Origin: Lentisphaerae bacterium ADurb.Bin242
GTDB lineage: Bacteria > Verrucomicrobiota > Lentisphaeria > Victivallales > UBA1829
Assembly: GCA_002069785.1 (NCBI GenBank)
Contig: MWCA01000049.1
Location: 1 to 44,531, forward strand
Direction of reading: 5' to 3'
Length of the DNA: 44,531 bases
The translations under genes and the position numbers were made by a program. Shown here in pieces: positions 32,056 through 40,557 of this stretch; position 1 is the first letter of the stretch; each line of letters starts with the position of its first letter. The notes below the pieces were generated by a model that made no database searches, had not been told where the DNA came from, and worked only from the letters and a program-made list of their open reading frames with translations.

Positions 32056-32708
32056 GTATTCAGGACGGCGAGAAGCATGCCGTAGTTCTGCTCCTTCGGA
32101 AGGGAAGCATCGATTTTCGCAAGAAGATGGTTTTCCGTGTAGAAACGGATCAGGGGAGAGGTCTGTTCCTCGTACACCTTCAGGCGGTTTTTCGCGGTTT
32201 CGAGAGAATCGTCCGAACGCTGGTAAAGCTCGCCTCCGCAATGATCGCAAATCCCTTCCCGGGCCGGTTTGGAAAAAATCTTGTTGAAATTGGCTTTGCA
32301 CTGACGGCAGGTCAGGCGCGCGGTCAGACGCTGGATGAGAAGGTCATACGGGGCGTCGAACAGGACCACCTTGTCGATTTTCCGGCCGATTTTCGCGGTC
32401 GCCTCTTCCAGGAGTTCGGCCTGCTTCACGGTCCGGGGGAATCCGTCCAGAATGAATCCGCCGGCGCAATCGTCCTGTGCAAGACGGGCGGCCACCATGT
32501 CTGCCACGATCTGGTCCGGAACCAGTTTGCCCTGATCCATCAGCGCCTTGGCGCTTTTTCCCAATTCGGTTCCCCGGGTGATTTCGGCGCGCAGAATGTC
32601 GCCGGTCGAAATGTGGACCAATTTTTCATCCCGGAGCAGGATTTCGGACAAAGTCCCCTTGCCGGCGCCCGGAGGTCCAAGAAAAACCAGATTTTTGTTC
32701 TTGATCAT
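32052..32708 (-). CDS. adk: Adenylate kinase, zinc-lid form
   Basis: 218 residues. P-loop GPPGAGKGT (residues 10-18), STGDILR, LDGFPRT and a lid with Cys-x2-Cys (CRQCK) and Cys-x2-Cys (CDHCG), so the zinc-binding form. It balances ATP, ADP and AMP. A clear GGAGAGGG site precedes the ATG. First gene of the adk-map-infA unit. Confidence 0.95.
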   Translation of the reverse strand: MIKNKNLVFLGPPGAGKGTLSEILLRDEKLVHISTGDILRAEITRGTELGKSAKALMDQGKLVPDQIVADMVAARLAQDDCAGGFILDGFPRTVKQAELLEEATAKIGRKIDKVVLFDAPYDLLIQRLTARLTCRQCKANFNKIFSKPAREGICDHCGGELYQRSDDSLETAKNRLKVYEEQTSPLIRFYTENHLLAKIDASLPKEQNYGMLLAVLNT

Positions 32709-32739
32709 TTTACCCTCTCCTAAAAGCCATAAGATTTGT

Positions 32740-32768
32740 AATGTATCCCTTCAACAACGATTTTCCAA
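32740..32768 (-). promoter_or_regulatory. Promoter of adk-map-infA
   Basis: Minus-strand TTGGAA (32763-32768), 17-bp spacer, TACATT (32740-32745), giving a leader of about 25 bases before the adk ATG that includes the ribosome binding site. Confidence 0.45.
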
Positions 32769-32807
32769 TCTTCAAAGACGCTTTTGCACGCAAACTTTGC
32801 AAAAAAA

Positions 32808-33731
32808 CTATTTCCGCCCGGATGCGGCATAGCTTTCGATCGTCGCCTCGAGACCCCTGCGGAAATCCCAGGAGGGGCGGAAGCCGGTCGCCAGAAGCTT
32901 GTCGATGCATGCGGTCGAGTGTCTGACGTCGCCCGGACGCTCCGGCAGATACACGATCTTCGAGGAAGAACCGAGGATTTCGACGATCATTTCCGCCAGC
33001 GTGCGGATGGTCATTTTTCCGCCGTAGGCCACATTGTACACGCCGGTGAACGGCTGTTCCGCCATGAACGCGTTGGCCGCTGCGATATCCTTGACGAACA
33101 CGAAATCGCGGGTCTGCTCGCCGTCTCCGAAAATGGTGATGTCCTCGTTGGCCAGCGCCCTGGCAATGAAAATGGGGACGGCCGCGGCATAGGCGCTTTT
33201 CGGATTCTGCCGGGGGCCGAAAACATTGAAATAACGCAGGCACGCGGTCTGGAGCCGTCCCGTCCCGGTGAACATGGCGCAGTAGTATTCGCCGTCCATC
33301 TTGGTGATGGCGTACGGGCTTTTGGGCTCCGGGACCATGGTTTCCACCTTCGGGGAGACCGGATTGTCGCCGTAATTCGCGGCGGAGGTGCTCAGGATCA
33401 GTTTTTTCACGCCCGCACGGGCGGCCTCTTCGAGAAGGAGGATCGTTCCCACGGCGTTGATCCGGTTGCATTCCTCGATTTTTTCCATGGACTCGGGCAC
33501 GCTGACCATCGCCGCCAGATGAAAGACGCAGTCCACGCCCCGCACCGCGTCCGCGACGACGGCCCGGTCGGCGACGTCCCCCTCGATCAGCTCGCAGTCA
33601 AGGCCGTGAAGATTCTCCCGGCGGCCCGTGCGGAAATTGTCCAGGACCCGGACTGCGCATTTCCCCTGAAACGATTCCACGATATGGCTGCCGATGAACC
33701 CGGAACCGCCGGTGACAAGGACTTTCTTCAT
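32808..33731 (-). CDS. NAD-dependent sugar-nucleotide epimerase (GalE-like)
   Basis: 307 residues, extended short-chain dehydrogenase. N-terminal GGSGFIGSH binds NAD; LSTSAANYG supplies the catalytic Ser/Thr and SPYAITK the Tyr-x3-Lys pair. Closest in character to UDP-glucose or UDP-N-acetylglucosamine 4-epimerases. Its start overlaps the stop of the NahK-like kinase gene (ATGA). In order after a sugar-1-kinase and a nucleotidyltransferase it would exchange the UDP-Gal/GalNAc made there for UDP-Glc/GlcNAc, closing a Leloir-type route. Confidence 0.88.
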   Translation of the reverse strand: MKKVLVTGGSGFIGSHIVESFQGKCAVRVLDNFRTGRRENLHGLDCELIEGDVADRAVVADAVRGVDCVFHLAAMVSVPESMEKIEECNRINAVGTILLLEEAARAGVKKLILSTSAANYGDNPVSPKVETMVPEPKSPYAITKMDGEYYCAMFTGTGRLQTACLRYFNVFGPRQNPKSAYAAAVPIFIARALANEDITIFGDGEQTRDFVFVKDIAAANAFMAEQPFTGVYNVAYGGKMTIRTLAEMIVEILGSSSKIVYLPERPGDVRHSTACIDKLLATGFRPSWDFRRGLEATIESYAASGRK

Positions 33732-34834
33732 TTCCGGAATTCCTTTATGATCTCATTCATCTCGTTTTCTTTTTCCATCAGGCGCTGCACGAGGGTGAAC
33801 TGGTTCCGGCAGCGGTCGAGGTTATGCGTTTCATACTTGACCCGGAAATAAGTGTCGCCGTTCAGATAGTCCGTCAGGAAACGCAAGCCGATTTCGTAGG
33901 TGATGAGAATCCCGGAGAAGGGAAGAAGTTCGATTTCCTTGTTGTTCAGGCATCCCTGCGCGCCGTCCAGATAGCCTTTCACGAGGGGACGGAAAATATT
34001 CGTGCGGACCTGGACCTTGGAAAGATCCGTTTCATCTTCCGCCGCGGGGCTCACGCTGGTGCGGACAAGGTCGCCGAAATCATACAGGGAAAGCCCCGGC
34101 ATCACGGTATCGAGGTCGATCACGCAGAGGCCCTCTCCGGTTTTATTGTCCAGGAGGACGTTGTTGAGCTTGGTATCGTTGTGCGTGATCCGTTCGGGGA
34201 TCAGCCCTTTGTTCAGGAAGTCGAGCAGAATGGGCGCGACCCAGCAGTTTTTCCGCGCGAAGGCGATTTCCGGACCGCAGGAGGCGGCGCGCCCGGCCGG
34301 ATTCTCATGGGCCGCCCGTTCAAAGTCGGCATACCGCGACGGGGTGTTGTGGAAATTGGGGATGGTTTCGTGAAGCCGTTTGCCGGGGAGGTCGGCCAGA
34401 AGCATCTGGAATTCGCCGAAGGCTTTGGCCGCATGATACGCCTGGTTCTCCGTCTCGAGGATGTTGTAGGTGCGGGCGTCGTCGATGAACCGGTAGGAGC
34501 GCCAGCACTCCTCTCCGTGGAGATAGAACATCCTGCCGTCTTTCGTGGGGATCAGATGAATGCAGCGGCGGTCGCAATCCGGCTTGCAGCGGAGTTTTCC
34601 GACCGAATGGTCCAGCACCCGCGCAATGTTTTCCATCAGCAGTTCCGGCTTCCGGAAGACATGCGTGTTGATCCGTTGAAAAATATACTGCCTGTTTTCT
34701 CCGTCGACACTGAACACCGCGCGGTAGGTGTCATTGATATGTCCGTTCCCGAAAGGTTTGACTTCCAGCAGACGGGTGTCGTCAATCCGGAACTTTGCTG
34801 CAATTTCTTTTACAAGATTTTCCATGATAATCAT
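33728..34834 (-). CDS. nahK: N-acetylhexosamine 1-kinase-like (APH fold)
   Basis: 368 residues with the aminoglycoside-phosphotransferase fold: nucleotide loop FGNGHINDTYRA, catalytic HNDTKLNNVLLD and metal-binding DLDTVMPG. The length and motif spacing fit NahK of the bifidobacterial galacto-N-biose/lacto-N-biose pathway, which phosphorylates GlcNAc or GalNAc at C1. The neighbours (nucleotidyltransferase before, epimerase after) are the same partners as in that pathway, which supports the call; homoserine- or choline-kinase-like activity cannot be excluded by sequence alone. Start at 34834 shares bases with the preceding TAA (TAATG); an ATG three codons later is possible. Confidence 0.8.
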   Translation of the reverse strand: MIIMENLVKEIAAKFRIDDTRLLEVKPFGNGHINDTYRAVFSVDGENRQYIFQRINTHVFRKPELLMENIARVLDHSVGKLRCKPDCDRRCIHLIPTKDGRMFYLHGEECWRSYRFIDDARTYNILETENQAYHAAKAFGEFQMLLADLPGKRLHETIPNFHNTPSRYADFERAAHENPAGRAASCGPEIAFARKNCWVAPILLDFLNKGLIPERITHNDTKLNNVLLDNKTGEGLCVIDLDTVMPGLSLYDFGDLVRTSVSPAAEDETDLSKVQVRTNIFRPLVKGYLDGAQGCLNNKEIELLPFSGILITYEIGLRFLTDYLNGDTYFRVKYETHNLDRCRNQFTLVQRLMEKENEMNEIIKEFRK

Positions 34835-35742
34835 TACTCCAGAGGAGATGGATATATACCGCGGCAGACCAGGGCGCGGATGGATTCCTCCACCCTGGGT
34901 TTGTCTTCACGGTAGGTCACACCGAACCACGAATCGGAACTGGTCATGACCTGAAGCGAAATCATTTTCTTCCCGATCAGTTCGCTGACGGCGAAAGGAA
35001 TGTAGAACTCGGATTTGAGTTCGGTTCCCTTTCTGGAAAGGAATTCCTCGAAAAGCCCCCCGAGCGAATCGAAGATGGACGGCATGAACCCCCAGAAATT
35101 CATGGAGACAATTTCGTCTCCCGTCAGCGGATGAGCCGAACCGTTTTCGTCTTTGAATTCGGCGCGTCCGCCGGGCGCGGGAACGATGTGGGTCCGTTCG
35201 TTCACTTCCGTCAGGAACTCTTCGGCGTTCTTTACGCAGACGCCGCGCGAAACGAAACCGAATTCGGAAAGCGTGTTGCGGAGGGTGAAGCCCACCATGA
35301 AATGGCGGTGTACCGGGTCCGGATTGCGGGTGAGAGCGTCCGCCAGAAGCGCATAGGCGTTTCTTCCGTAGAAATCGTCCGCGTTGATCGCCGCGAAAGG
35401 TTCGGAAAGCCTGGAGGCGGCGCAGAGAATGGCGTGTCCGGTTCCCCACGGCCGGGTGCGGCCGGAGGGAAGCGCATACGGCGCGGGGAGATCCTCCAGT
35501 TCCTGGAAGGCATACTCCACGGGGACTCTCTTTTCCCACCGGGCGCCGACTTTTTCCCGGAAAACGGATTCAATGTCATGACGGATCACAAAAACGACCT
35601 TGCCGAATCCGCTTTGAAGGGCATCGTAAATCGAGTAGTCCAGAATGATCTCCCCGGAAGGTCCCACCGGATCGATCTGTTTGAGGCCGCCGTAACGGCT
35701 GCCCATGCCGGCAGCGAGGACCAGCAATGCGGGTTTGTCCAT
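34834..35742 (-). CDS. Sugar-1-phosphate nucleotidyltransferase
   Basis: 302 residues. N-terminal LVLAAGMGSRYGGLKQ is the NTP-binding signature, and AINADDFYG contains the metal-binding aspartate. It lacks the C-terminal left-handed helix of GlmU. In this unit it should join a hexosamine- or galactose-1-phosphate to UTP. I chose the ATG at 35742, which has AAGGTGG at good spacing; GTG codons at 35748 and 35751 would add two or three residues. Confidence 0.85.
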   Translation of the reverse strand: MDKPALLVLAAGMGSRYGGLKQIDPVGPSGEIILDYSIYDALQSGFGKVVFVIRHDIESVFREKVGARWEKRVPVEYAFQELEDLPAPYALPSGRTRPWGTGHAILCAASRLSEPFAAINADDFYGRNAYALLADALTRNPDPVHRHFMVGFTLRNTLSEFGFVSRGVCVKNAEEFLTEVNERTHIVPAPGGRAEFKDENGSAHPLTGDEIVSMNFWGFMPSIFDSLGGLFEEFLSRKGTELKSEFYIPFAVSELIGKKMISLQVMTSSDSWFGVTYREDKPRVEESIRALVCRGIYPSPLE

Positions 35743-35766
35743 AGGCACCACCTTTTTCCCGGGTTC

Positions 35767-37167
35767 TCAGATGACCGGCAGGCTTGCCGCGGCAACCGCC
35801 TGTCCGTGGCGGCGGGACTTCTCGTCCGGGATGCGGAATTCGACATGGGAGGCATATTCCGGGAATTCCTTTTTCAGAATCTCCGCCGCACGGGCCAGAA
35901 TGACATCTCCGCCTTTTCCGGAAGTGACGCGTCCGAGAATCAGGAGCTTTTCGATCTCGTAGAATTCGCAGTAGCGCGCGATCGTATATCCGAAGCAGAC
36001 GCCGATATTGTCGAAAATCTTTTCCGCGCGCGGATCGCCGCCGTCCATCCGTTTCTGAACTTCCTTGAGCTGTTCGGCGAATTTCATCTCCTTCGGGAGT
36101 TCGATCCCGGCCAACGGAGCCAGACGTGCGACTCCCTGCTGGCAGAAGTACTGCACCGCGCAGCCCAGGTCACCGGACCATTCGTCCGCGGGAGCGCCTT
36201 CGCGGTAATCCACCGGAACGAACGCCAGTTCATTGAGCCAGTCCGTGATGTTTCCTTCGGGGTTGACATATCCGCCGGCCACGCTGGTGCCCATGGAAAC
36301 GCCGAGCACGCTGTTGGAGTTCATCTCCATGGAACCGGCCAGGGCGGTCACTTCGCCGTCGTTGACCACTTCAAAGGGAACGCCCCATTCTTTTCCGAGT
36401 TCCAGGAAAAGATTCTTCACGCGGGTTTCGAACTGGTCCTGCGGAATGCCCCGGAAAAGGGAGGCGATGCGGACCCGGTTGCCCACATACACGCCGGCGG
36501 AACTGCCTCCGATCGCATCCACCCGCGGAAGTTTCGCGGCGGCGCGGCGGAGCGTGTCGTTGATGCCGTCCCTGTGCCACTGGATATCCTTCTGGAAGTA
36601 GGGGTCCCATGGAACTTCTTCGCTGAAAACGAGCTTGCCGTCGATGAGCGCGGCGCACTTGCGGTCGGAGCCGCCGAGGTCGAATCCGATCCGGCACCCG
36701 TCGAGATGGCGTCCCAGCGGCTTGGTGGGCTCGATGGATTCCGGAGCCTCGTTCAAAGGACAATATACCACCTGCATTTCATTGGAATAAATCCGGCCCA
36801 TGATCCCGTAGTCGAACGCCCGTTCGCCTTTCGGGGAATAAATTCCGGCCAGTTCGGTGGCCAGCGCCGCGTCGCCCGCAATCGTGATCTTGTATCCGCC
36901 GCGCATCCAGAGGAGGCCTTTGACGAGGCGTTCCACATGGCGGATATTGGCTTCCTGCTCTTCCGCGCCCGGAGAACCGAACACCACCGTGGGGAAGGTG
37001 CTGACGCTTTCCGGCGTCCGTTCCAGAGCGATTACGATTTTCTTGCTTCTTCCGGAAGCGGCCACGGCCTTGCGGAATTCACGGTCCCACAAAACAGGAG
37101 GGATGAAGTTTTTATCAAGGCACGGAACCACGGCGCAGGATGCGGCACGGTTGATTTCCTTCAACAT
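35767..37167 (-). CDS. ROK-like sugar kinase with ~155-residue N-terminal extension
   Basis: 466 residues. From about residue 160 a ROK/hexokinase-type kinase is recognisable: IGFDLGGSDRKCAALIDG (phosphate 1 loop), VVNDGEVTALAGSM with the catalytic Asp, and SMGTSVAGGYVNPEG. Ordinary ROK kinases are about 300 residues, so the first 155 residues are an extra domain with no motif that I recognise. It is the first gene of the unit with the nucleotidyltransferase, NahK-like kinase and epimerase, so it likely phosphorylates a hexose or hexosamine. The ATG at 37167 has a GGAG site; a longer frame to 37248 lacks one. Confidence 0.78.
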   Translation of the reverse strand: MLKEINRAASCAVVPCLDKNFIPPVLWDREFRKAVAASGRSKKIVIALERTPESVSTFPTVVFGSPGAEEQEANIRHVERLVKGLLWMRGGYKITIAGDAALATELAGIYSPKGERAFDYGIMGRIYSNEMQVVYCPLNEAPESIEPTKPLGRHLDGCRIGFDLGGSDRKCAALIDGKLVFSEEVPWDPYFQKDIQWHRDGINDTLRRAAAKLPRVDAIGGSSAGVYVGNRVRIASLFRGIPQDQFETRVKNLFLELGKEWGVPFEVVNDGEVTALAGSMEMNSNSVLGVSMGTSVAGGYVNPEGNITDWLNELAFVPVDYREGAPADEWSGDLGCAVQYFCQQGVARLAPLAGIELPKEMKFAEQLKEVQKRMDGGDPRAEKIFDNIGVCFGYTIARYCEFYEIEKLLILGRVTSGKGGDVILARAAEILKKEFPEYASHVEFRIPDEKSRRHGQAVAAASLPVI

Positions 37168-37220
37168 ATTGGATTCTCCAAGTTCGGTTATATGAAAGTT
37201 CTTTTTAAAACAATCCCTAC

Positions 37221-37248
37221 AACATACATTCATTTTGAAAAAAATCAA
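37221..37248 (-). promoter_or_regulatory. Possible promoter of the kinase/nucleotidyltransferase unit
   Basis: Minus-strand TTGATT (37243-37248), 16-bp spacer, TATGTT (37221-37226), leaving a leader of about 45 bases. Moderate match only. Confidence 0.35.
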
Positions 37249-37292
37249 GTTCTAAAAGGTTGAACACCAGAAGAATCACCTGTTTTTCGTCC

Positions 37293-37314
37293 AAAGCGTC
37301 GAAAATGACGCTTT
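37293..37314 (-). terminator. Perfect 8-bp hairpin between two minus-strand units
   Basis: AAAGCGTC and GACGCTTT flank a six-base loop. It lies about 50 bases after the stop of the PD-(D/E)XK-like gene and before the promoter of the sugar kinase unit. The T-run is poor, so either a factor-assisted terminator or a boundary structure. Confidence 0.45.
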
Positions 37315-37366
37315 CCGAACTTCCGTCCGCGGGGCCGAAGAGCCTCCTTTCCGGGAGAAAAGACAG

Positions 37367-38356
37367 TCATGCCATGTCGCGGCAGACGCCCCGGAAGCGG
37401 CAGTTTTCACAGGCGGCGGACTCCTCCGTTTTCGGAAAATCGGTCAGGGCGATCGAAGGAACGGCGGTGATCTTCTCCAGCATCGCAAGGGTGCTGTCCC
37501 GGACAAACTCTTCCGTCACCGGGGACGGCCGGAAGGAACTCCATTCGAAACGGTCTCCGACACAGACGCCGTTCCAGACCTCGGGGCTCCATCCGGCATA
37601 GCGCTGCGAAACCCGGAGAGCGAACACCTTTTCCGAAAGTCCGTTTCCGGGGTCCGCGTATTTCCGTTCCGGCACTTTTGCCGGGTTGTGGACAAAACGG
37701 AAGGCGATTCCGACCGCCTTCCCCCGGTGAAGCGCCCAAAGCCACGGTCTCATGTGAATGCGGGTCCCGGCAAACGGGAATTCGACGAAGTCCGGCGGCA
37801 GGCGCCAGCCCAGAGGATCAAGCTCCAGGAGACGCTCCATCAGGCCGGAGGACTCCAGACCGGAGAAAAAGCCGCTGAGAATCTCCCGGGCGGCTTCCAG
37901 GAGCTCCTTGTACGAAGCGAATTCACCGGTATGATAGTAGAGTTCCGCGAAGGAAAGCTTTTTCGGGTCCGACCAGTATTCTTCGAACCGCAGTTCCGGC
38001 TCCGCCCGCAGCAGGTGACGCGAAACATGGACCTGAAGCGCCTCCGTCAGCGCGGCGCCCCGCCCGGAAGAAACATGGTACGGCATGGTTTCCCGGAGCG
38101 CCCGGTCCAGGGAGTCTTCGATCACGGACCCGAGCCATTCGTCGAACGTGGAAAGATACTTCTCCAGGAAAGCCTGCTGCGCCCGTTCGCAGGAATAGGC
38201 GTCCCAGCCGCCCTGCGCCAGGTAATGGCGCAGGAAATACGCGCGTTCGCAGAACCGGAAAAGCCGGTATTTGGCCGCCGACCAGGAGAACGTTCCGGGA
38301 GAGACATCCTCCTTCCAGGACGTGGCTTCCAGCACGAAGCGGTCGAAATCAGGCAT
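37367..38356 (-). CDS. PD-(D/E)XK nuclease-like protein with Fe-S cysteines, catalytic motif not seen
   Basis: 329 residues. The cysteine pattern of Cas4/AddB-type nucleases is present: one Cys near the N-terminus (RFCERAYFLRHYL) and Cys-x2-Cys-x5-Cys at the C-terminus (CENCRFRGVC), which in relatives bind a [4Fe-4S] cluster. The central nuclease strands, where relatives have an Asp and a Glu/Asp-x-Lys, read IHMRPWLWALHRGKAVGIAFRFV, without those acidic residues, so the nuclease centre appears degenerate. No CRISPR array or other cas gene is in the window. It follows pfkB and sppA, with only three bases between it and sppA. It could bind DNA or a partner without cutting; function unknown. Confidence 0.65.
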   Translation of the reverse strand: MPDFDRFVLEATSWKEDVSPGTFSWSAAKYRLFRFCERAYFLRHYLAQGGWDAYSCERAQQAFLEKYLSTFDEWLGSVIEDSLDRALRETMPYHVSSGRGAALTEALQVHVSRHLLRAEPELRFEEYWSDPKKLSFAELYYHTGEFASYKELLEAAREILSGFFSGLESSGLMERLLELDPLGWRLPPDFVEFPFAGTRIHMRPWLWALHRGKAVGIAFRFVHNPAKVPERKYADPGNGLSEKVFALRVSQRYAGWSPEVWNGVCVGDRFEWSSFRPSPVTEEFVRDSTLAMLEKITAVPSIALTDFPKTEESAACENCRFRGVCRDMA

Positions 38357-38359
38357 CTT

Positions 38360-39427
38360 TCACAAGTCCGCCGGAAGGAAATAGAGCATTCCGCGTTTCG
38401 GGGTAAAAGCCTTGAAGGGCTGCCCCTGCACGGAAATGTTCACCGGATGCGTTTTGACGAACAGCATCGACAGGAATTTCGAGAAGGAGAACGGCTCCTG
38501 GTAGCGGATCACCGTGAAGGAACCCTTTTCCAGATGAGCGGCCCGGGCCGCCGCGTCCACCGCGTCCCGGAAGTAGCCGAGAGAGTCGACCAGACCGAGG
38601 GAGAGCGCCTGTTTTCCGTCGAAAACGCGGCCGTCTCCGATGACGGACCCCCGGATCTTCTCCGCCGGGATGTTGCGCGAGCGGGAAACGATGTTGACGA
38701 ATTCGCCGTAGGTGTTGTTCACAAGGGTCTGGACCAATGCGATCTCCTCGGGCGTGCGCTCCCGCGACCCGTCGAGCATGTCCTTCATCTTTCCGGAGGT
38801 GTAGACCTCGGACTTCACGCCGATCTTTTCGAACAGGCCCCGGTAGTTGTAAGTGGAGATGATCACCCCGATGCTTCCGGTCAGGGTCAGTTTGTTGGCG
38901 ATGATCGGCTTGCATCCGGACGCGACATAGTAGCCGCCGCTGGCCGCCATGGAATTCATCATGGCCACCGCGGGTTTCTTCGTCGTTTCACGGAAAAGCC
39001 GCAGTTCCTCGTAAATCTCGTCGGACGCGGCGACCTCCCCGCCCGGAGTATCCAGATTGACGATCAGCGCCTTGACCTGGTCATCCTCCGAGGCGCGGCG
39101 GATCCGGGCGCAGACGGACCGGGCGTCCACCCCTTCCGAAAAGGAGCTCATCATATCCGAAACAATCACGCCTTTGATGTCGATCACCGCGATTTTCGAC
39201 AGGAAATCCGCGGAATCGGACCCCCTTTGTCCGCAGACGTATTCCTCTTCAAAGGAATCGGGATCGTCATAGGCAAGCCTTTCCGGGAGGCTCAGCCGGG
39301 ACAGATAGCCGATCGCGCCGAAGACCGACAGGCCGATCACGACCAGAACCAGAATACCGGCAAACAGAAATCCGCACCCGAAGCCGAAGCAGCTGAAACC
39401 GGACTTTTTCTCATTTTCTTCCAACAT
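38360..39427 (-). CDS. sppA: Signal peptide peptidase SppA, S49 family
   Basis: 355 residues, the single-domain (short) form. One N-terminal transmembrane helix (about residues 14-42), then the S49 domain with nucleophile S163 in MAASGGYYVA, NLDTPGGEV, GSIGVI and the lysine base in SGKMKD (K213 or K215). It cuts leftover signal peptides in the membrane. It lies between a PfkB kinase and a PD-(D/E)XK-like protein in one minus-strand unit, a combination with no obvious functional link. Confidence 0.93.
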   Translation of the reverse strand: MLEENEKKSGFSCFGFGCGFLFAGILVLVVIGLSVFGAIGYLSRLSLPERLAYDDPDSFEEEYVCGQRGSDSADFLSKIAVIDIKGVIVSDMMSSFSEGVDARSVCARIRRASEDDQVKALIVNLDTPGGEVAASDEIYEELRLFRETTKKPAVAMMNSMAASGGYYVASGCKPIIANKLTLTGSIGVIISTYNYRGLFEKIGVKSEVYTSGKMKDMLDGSRERTPEEIALVQTLVNNTYGEFVNIVSRSRNIPAEKIRGSVIGDGRVFDGKQALSLGLVDSLGYFRDAVDAAARAAHLEKGSFTVIRYQEPFSFSKFLSMLFVKTHPVNISVQGQPFKAFTPKRGMLYFLPADL

Positions 39428-39446
39428 ACAGGGATTCTTCTTTCTT

Positions 39447-40385
39447 TCAGAGGGTTTCGATCAATTCGGGCGACAATATTTCCATGCGGAAAGCCCGCGC
39501 CGCCGCCACATCATATTCGGCCGCGGAAGGGGTAAGGCAGCTGGCGGACGCCGCGCACAATCCCAGCTGGAACGCCTCCAGCGGCGCGGTCCCGCTCAGG
39601 ACCTCCGAACAGGTCACCGCGGAACAGGTGTCCCCTGCCCCGATGGGGTTGACGACCTTGGAAACCTTCGGGACGGAAAGCCTCCATACATTCACGCCGT
39701 CAAAGAAAAACGCGGACGACGCGCCCGCCGTGACGGCCGTCATTTTCAACCTGAAATGTTTCTTGCAGAACCGGAAGGCGTCCCGCAGCTCCCGCTGTCC
39801 GGTCAGTTTCAGAATCTCTTCCTGATTCACTTTCATGAACGGAATTTCGTGTTTCAGGGACTCTTCCACGTCCAGGAAGGAATCCAGCATGACGAATTTC
39901 CCGTCCCGGACGGCTTTTTCGATCAGGCCGGAATAAAAATGACCCGTCACCCCGGGCGGATAGGTGCCGCAGACGGCCAGCGCATCGACTCCGTCCAGCG
40001 CCTCCAGAGCCGTCTGGTACAGCTGTTTGGACGTCTCGAAGGTGATGGGTTCGTTCGGTTCGATCAGCTCGGTCACGGAAGGGGGAGTTTCACTGATGAC
40101 CGTCGAACAGGTGCGCGTCACGGCGGAAGAGAAAACGGTAATGTGGCCGATCCCTTCGTGGTCCAGGACCTCGGTCAGCATTTTTCCGGTGACGCCTCCG
40201 GCAAACTGGAGAAGTTTCGTCTCCGCCTTCCCCCAGCGTTTCGCCGCCCGGGAAAAGTTGATCCCCTTGCCGGACGCGGTCTGTTCCAGCGCATACGCCC
40301 GGTTGACCTCCCCGGGGACCAGCGTCCGGAAGTGAAGGGTTTTCTGCCACGCCGGATTCAGGCCGCACACCAGTACTTTCTTCAT
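39447..40385 (-). CDS. PfkB-family hexose-phosphate kinase (1-phosphofructokinase/LacC type)
   Basis: 312 residues. N-terminal LNPAWQKTLHF and ASGKGINFSRAAKRWG, and C-terminal NPIGAGDTCSA with the catalytic Asp, place it in the 1-phosphofructokinase/tagatose-6-phosphate kinase branch of PfkB. It would phosphorylate fructose-1-P or tagatose-6-P. The latter would fit galactosamine or galactose catabolism, but no agaS or gatY-like gene is in the window. The ATG has an AAAGGTAAG site. Confidence 0.85.
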   Translation of the reverse strand: MKKVLVCGLNPAWQKTLHFRTLVPGEVNRAYALEQTASGKGINFSRAAKRWGKAETKLLQFAGGVTGKMLTEVLDHEGIGHITVFSSAVTRTCSTVISETPPSVTELIEPNEPITFETSKQLYQTALEALDGVDALAVCGTYPPGVTGHFYSGLIEKAVRDGKFVMLDSFLDVEESLKHEIPFMKVNQEEILKLTGQRELRDAFRFCKKHFRLKMTAVTAGASSAFFFDGVNVWRLSVPKVSKVVNPIGAGDTCSAVTCSEVLSGTAPLEAFQLGLCAASASCLTPSAAEYDVAAARAFRMEILSPELIETL

Positions 40386-40421
40386 GTTTCTTACCTTTGG
40401 TTTCGTCGCAATGATTTATGA

Positions 40422-40450
40422 AAGGTACCTCTTGAAGTGGATTTTGTCAA
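40422..40450 (-). promoter_or_regulatory. Promoter of pfkB-sppA unit
   Basis: Minus-strand perfect TTGACA (40445-40450), 17-bp spacer, TACCTT (40422-40427), about 35 bases before the kinase ATG. Confidence 0.6.
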
Positions 40451-40503
40451 GCTCCGGCGGCCGTTCCGCCTTCAAAAGTCGGCATTTTTTCCCGAAACCC
40501 GGA

Positions 40504-40532
40504 TTGCATTCCCCTCTACCCGATGATATACT
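40504..40532 (+). promoter_or_regulatory. Promoter of the GspG-like pseudopilin gene
   Basis: TTGCAT (40504-40509), 17-bp spacer, TATACT (40527-40532), leaving a short leader of about 20 bases with an AGGAGA site. Confidence 0.6.
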
Positions 40533-40557
40533 ATTCCGCAAAACAGGAGAGCTTCCG

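Noticed and set aside
35131..37263. 710-codon plus-strand frame opposite the kinase genes
   Set aside because: No motif or start signal; both minus-strand genes beneath it are well supported.
37367..38356. Possible Cas4 of a CRISPR system
   Set aside because: No repeat-spacer array and no other cas gene in the window; the nuclease motif is not evident.
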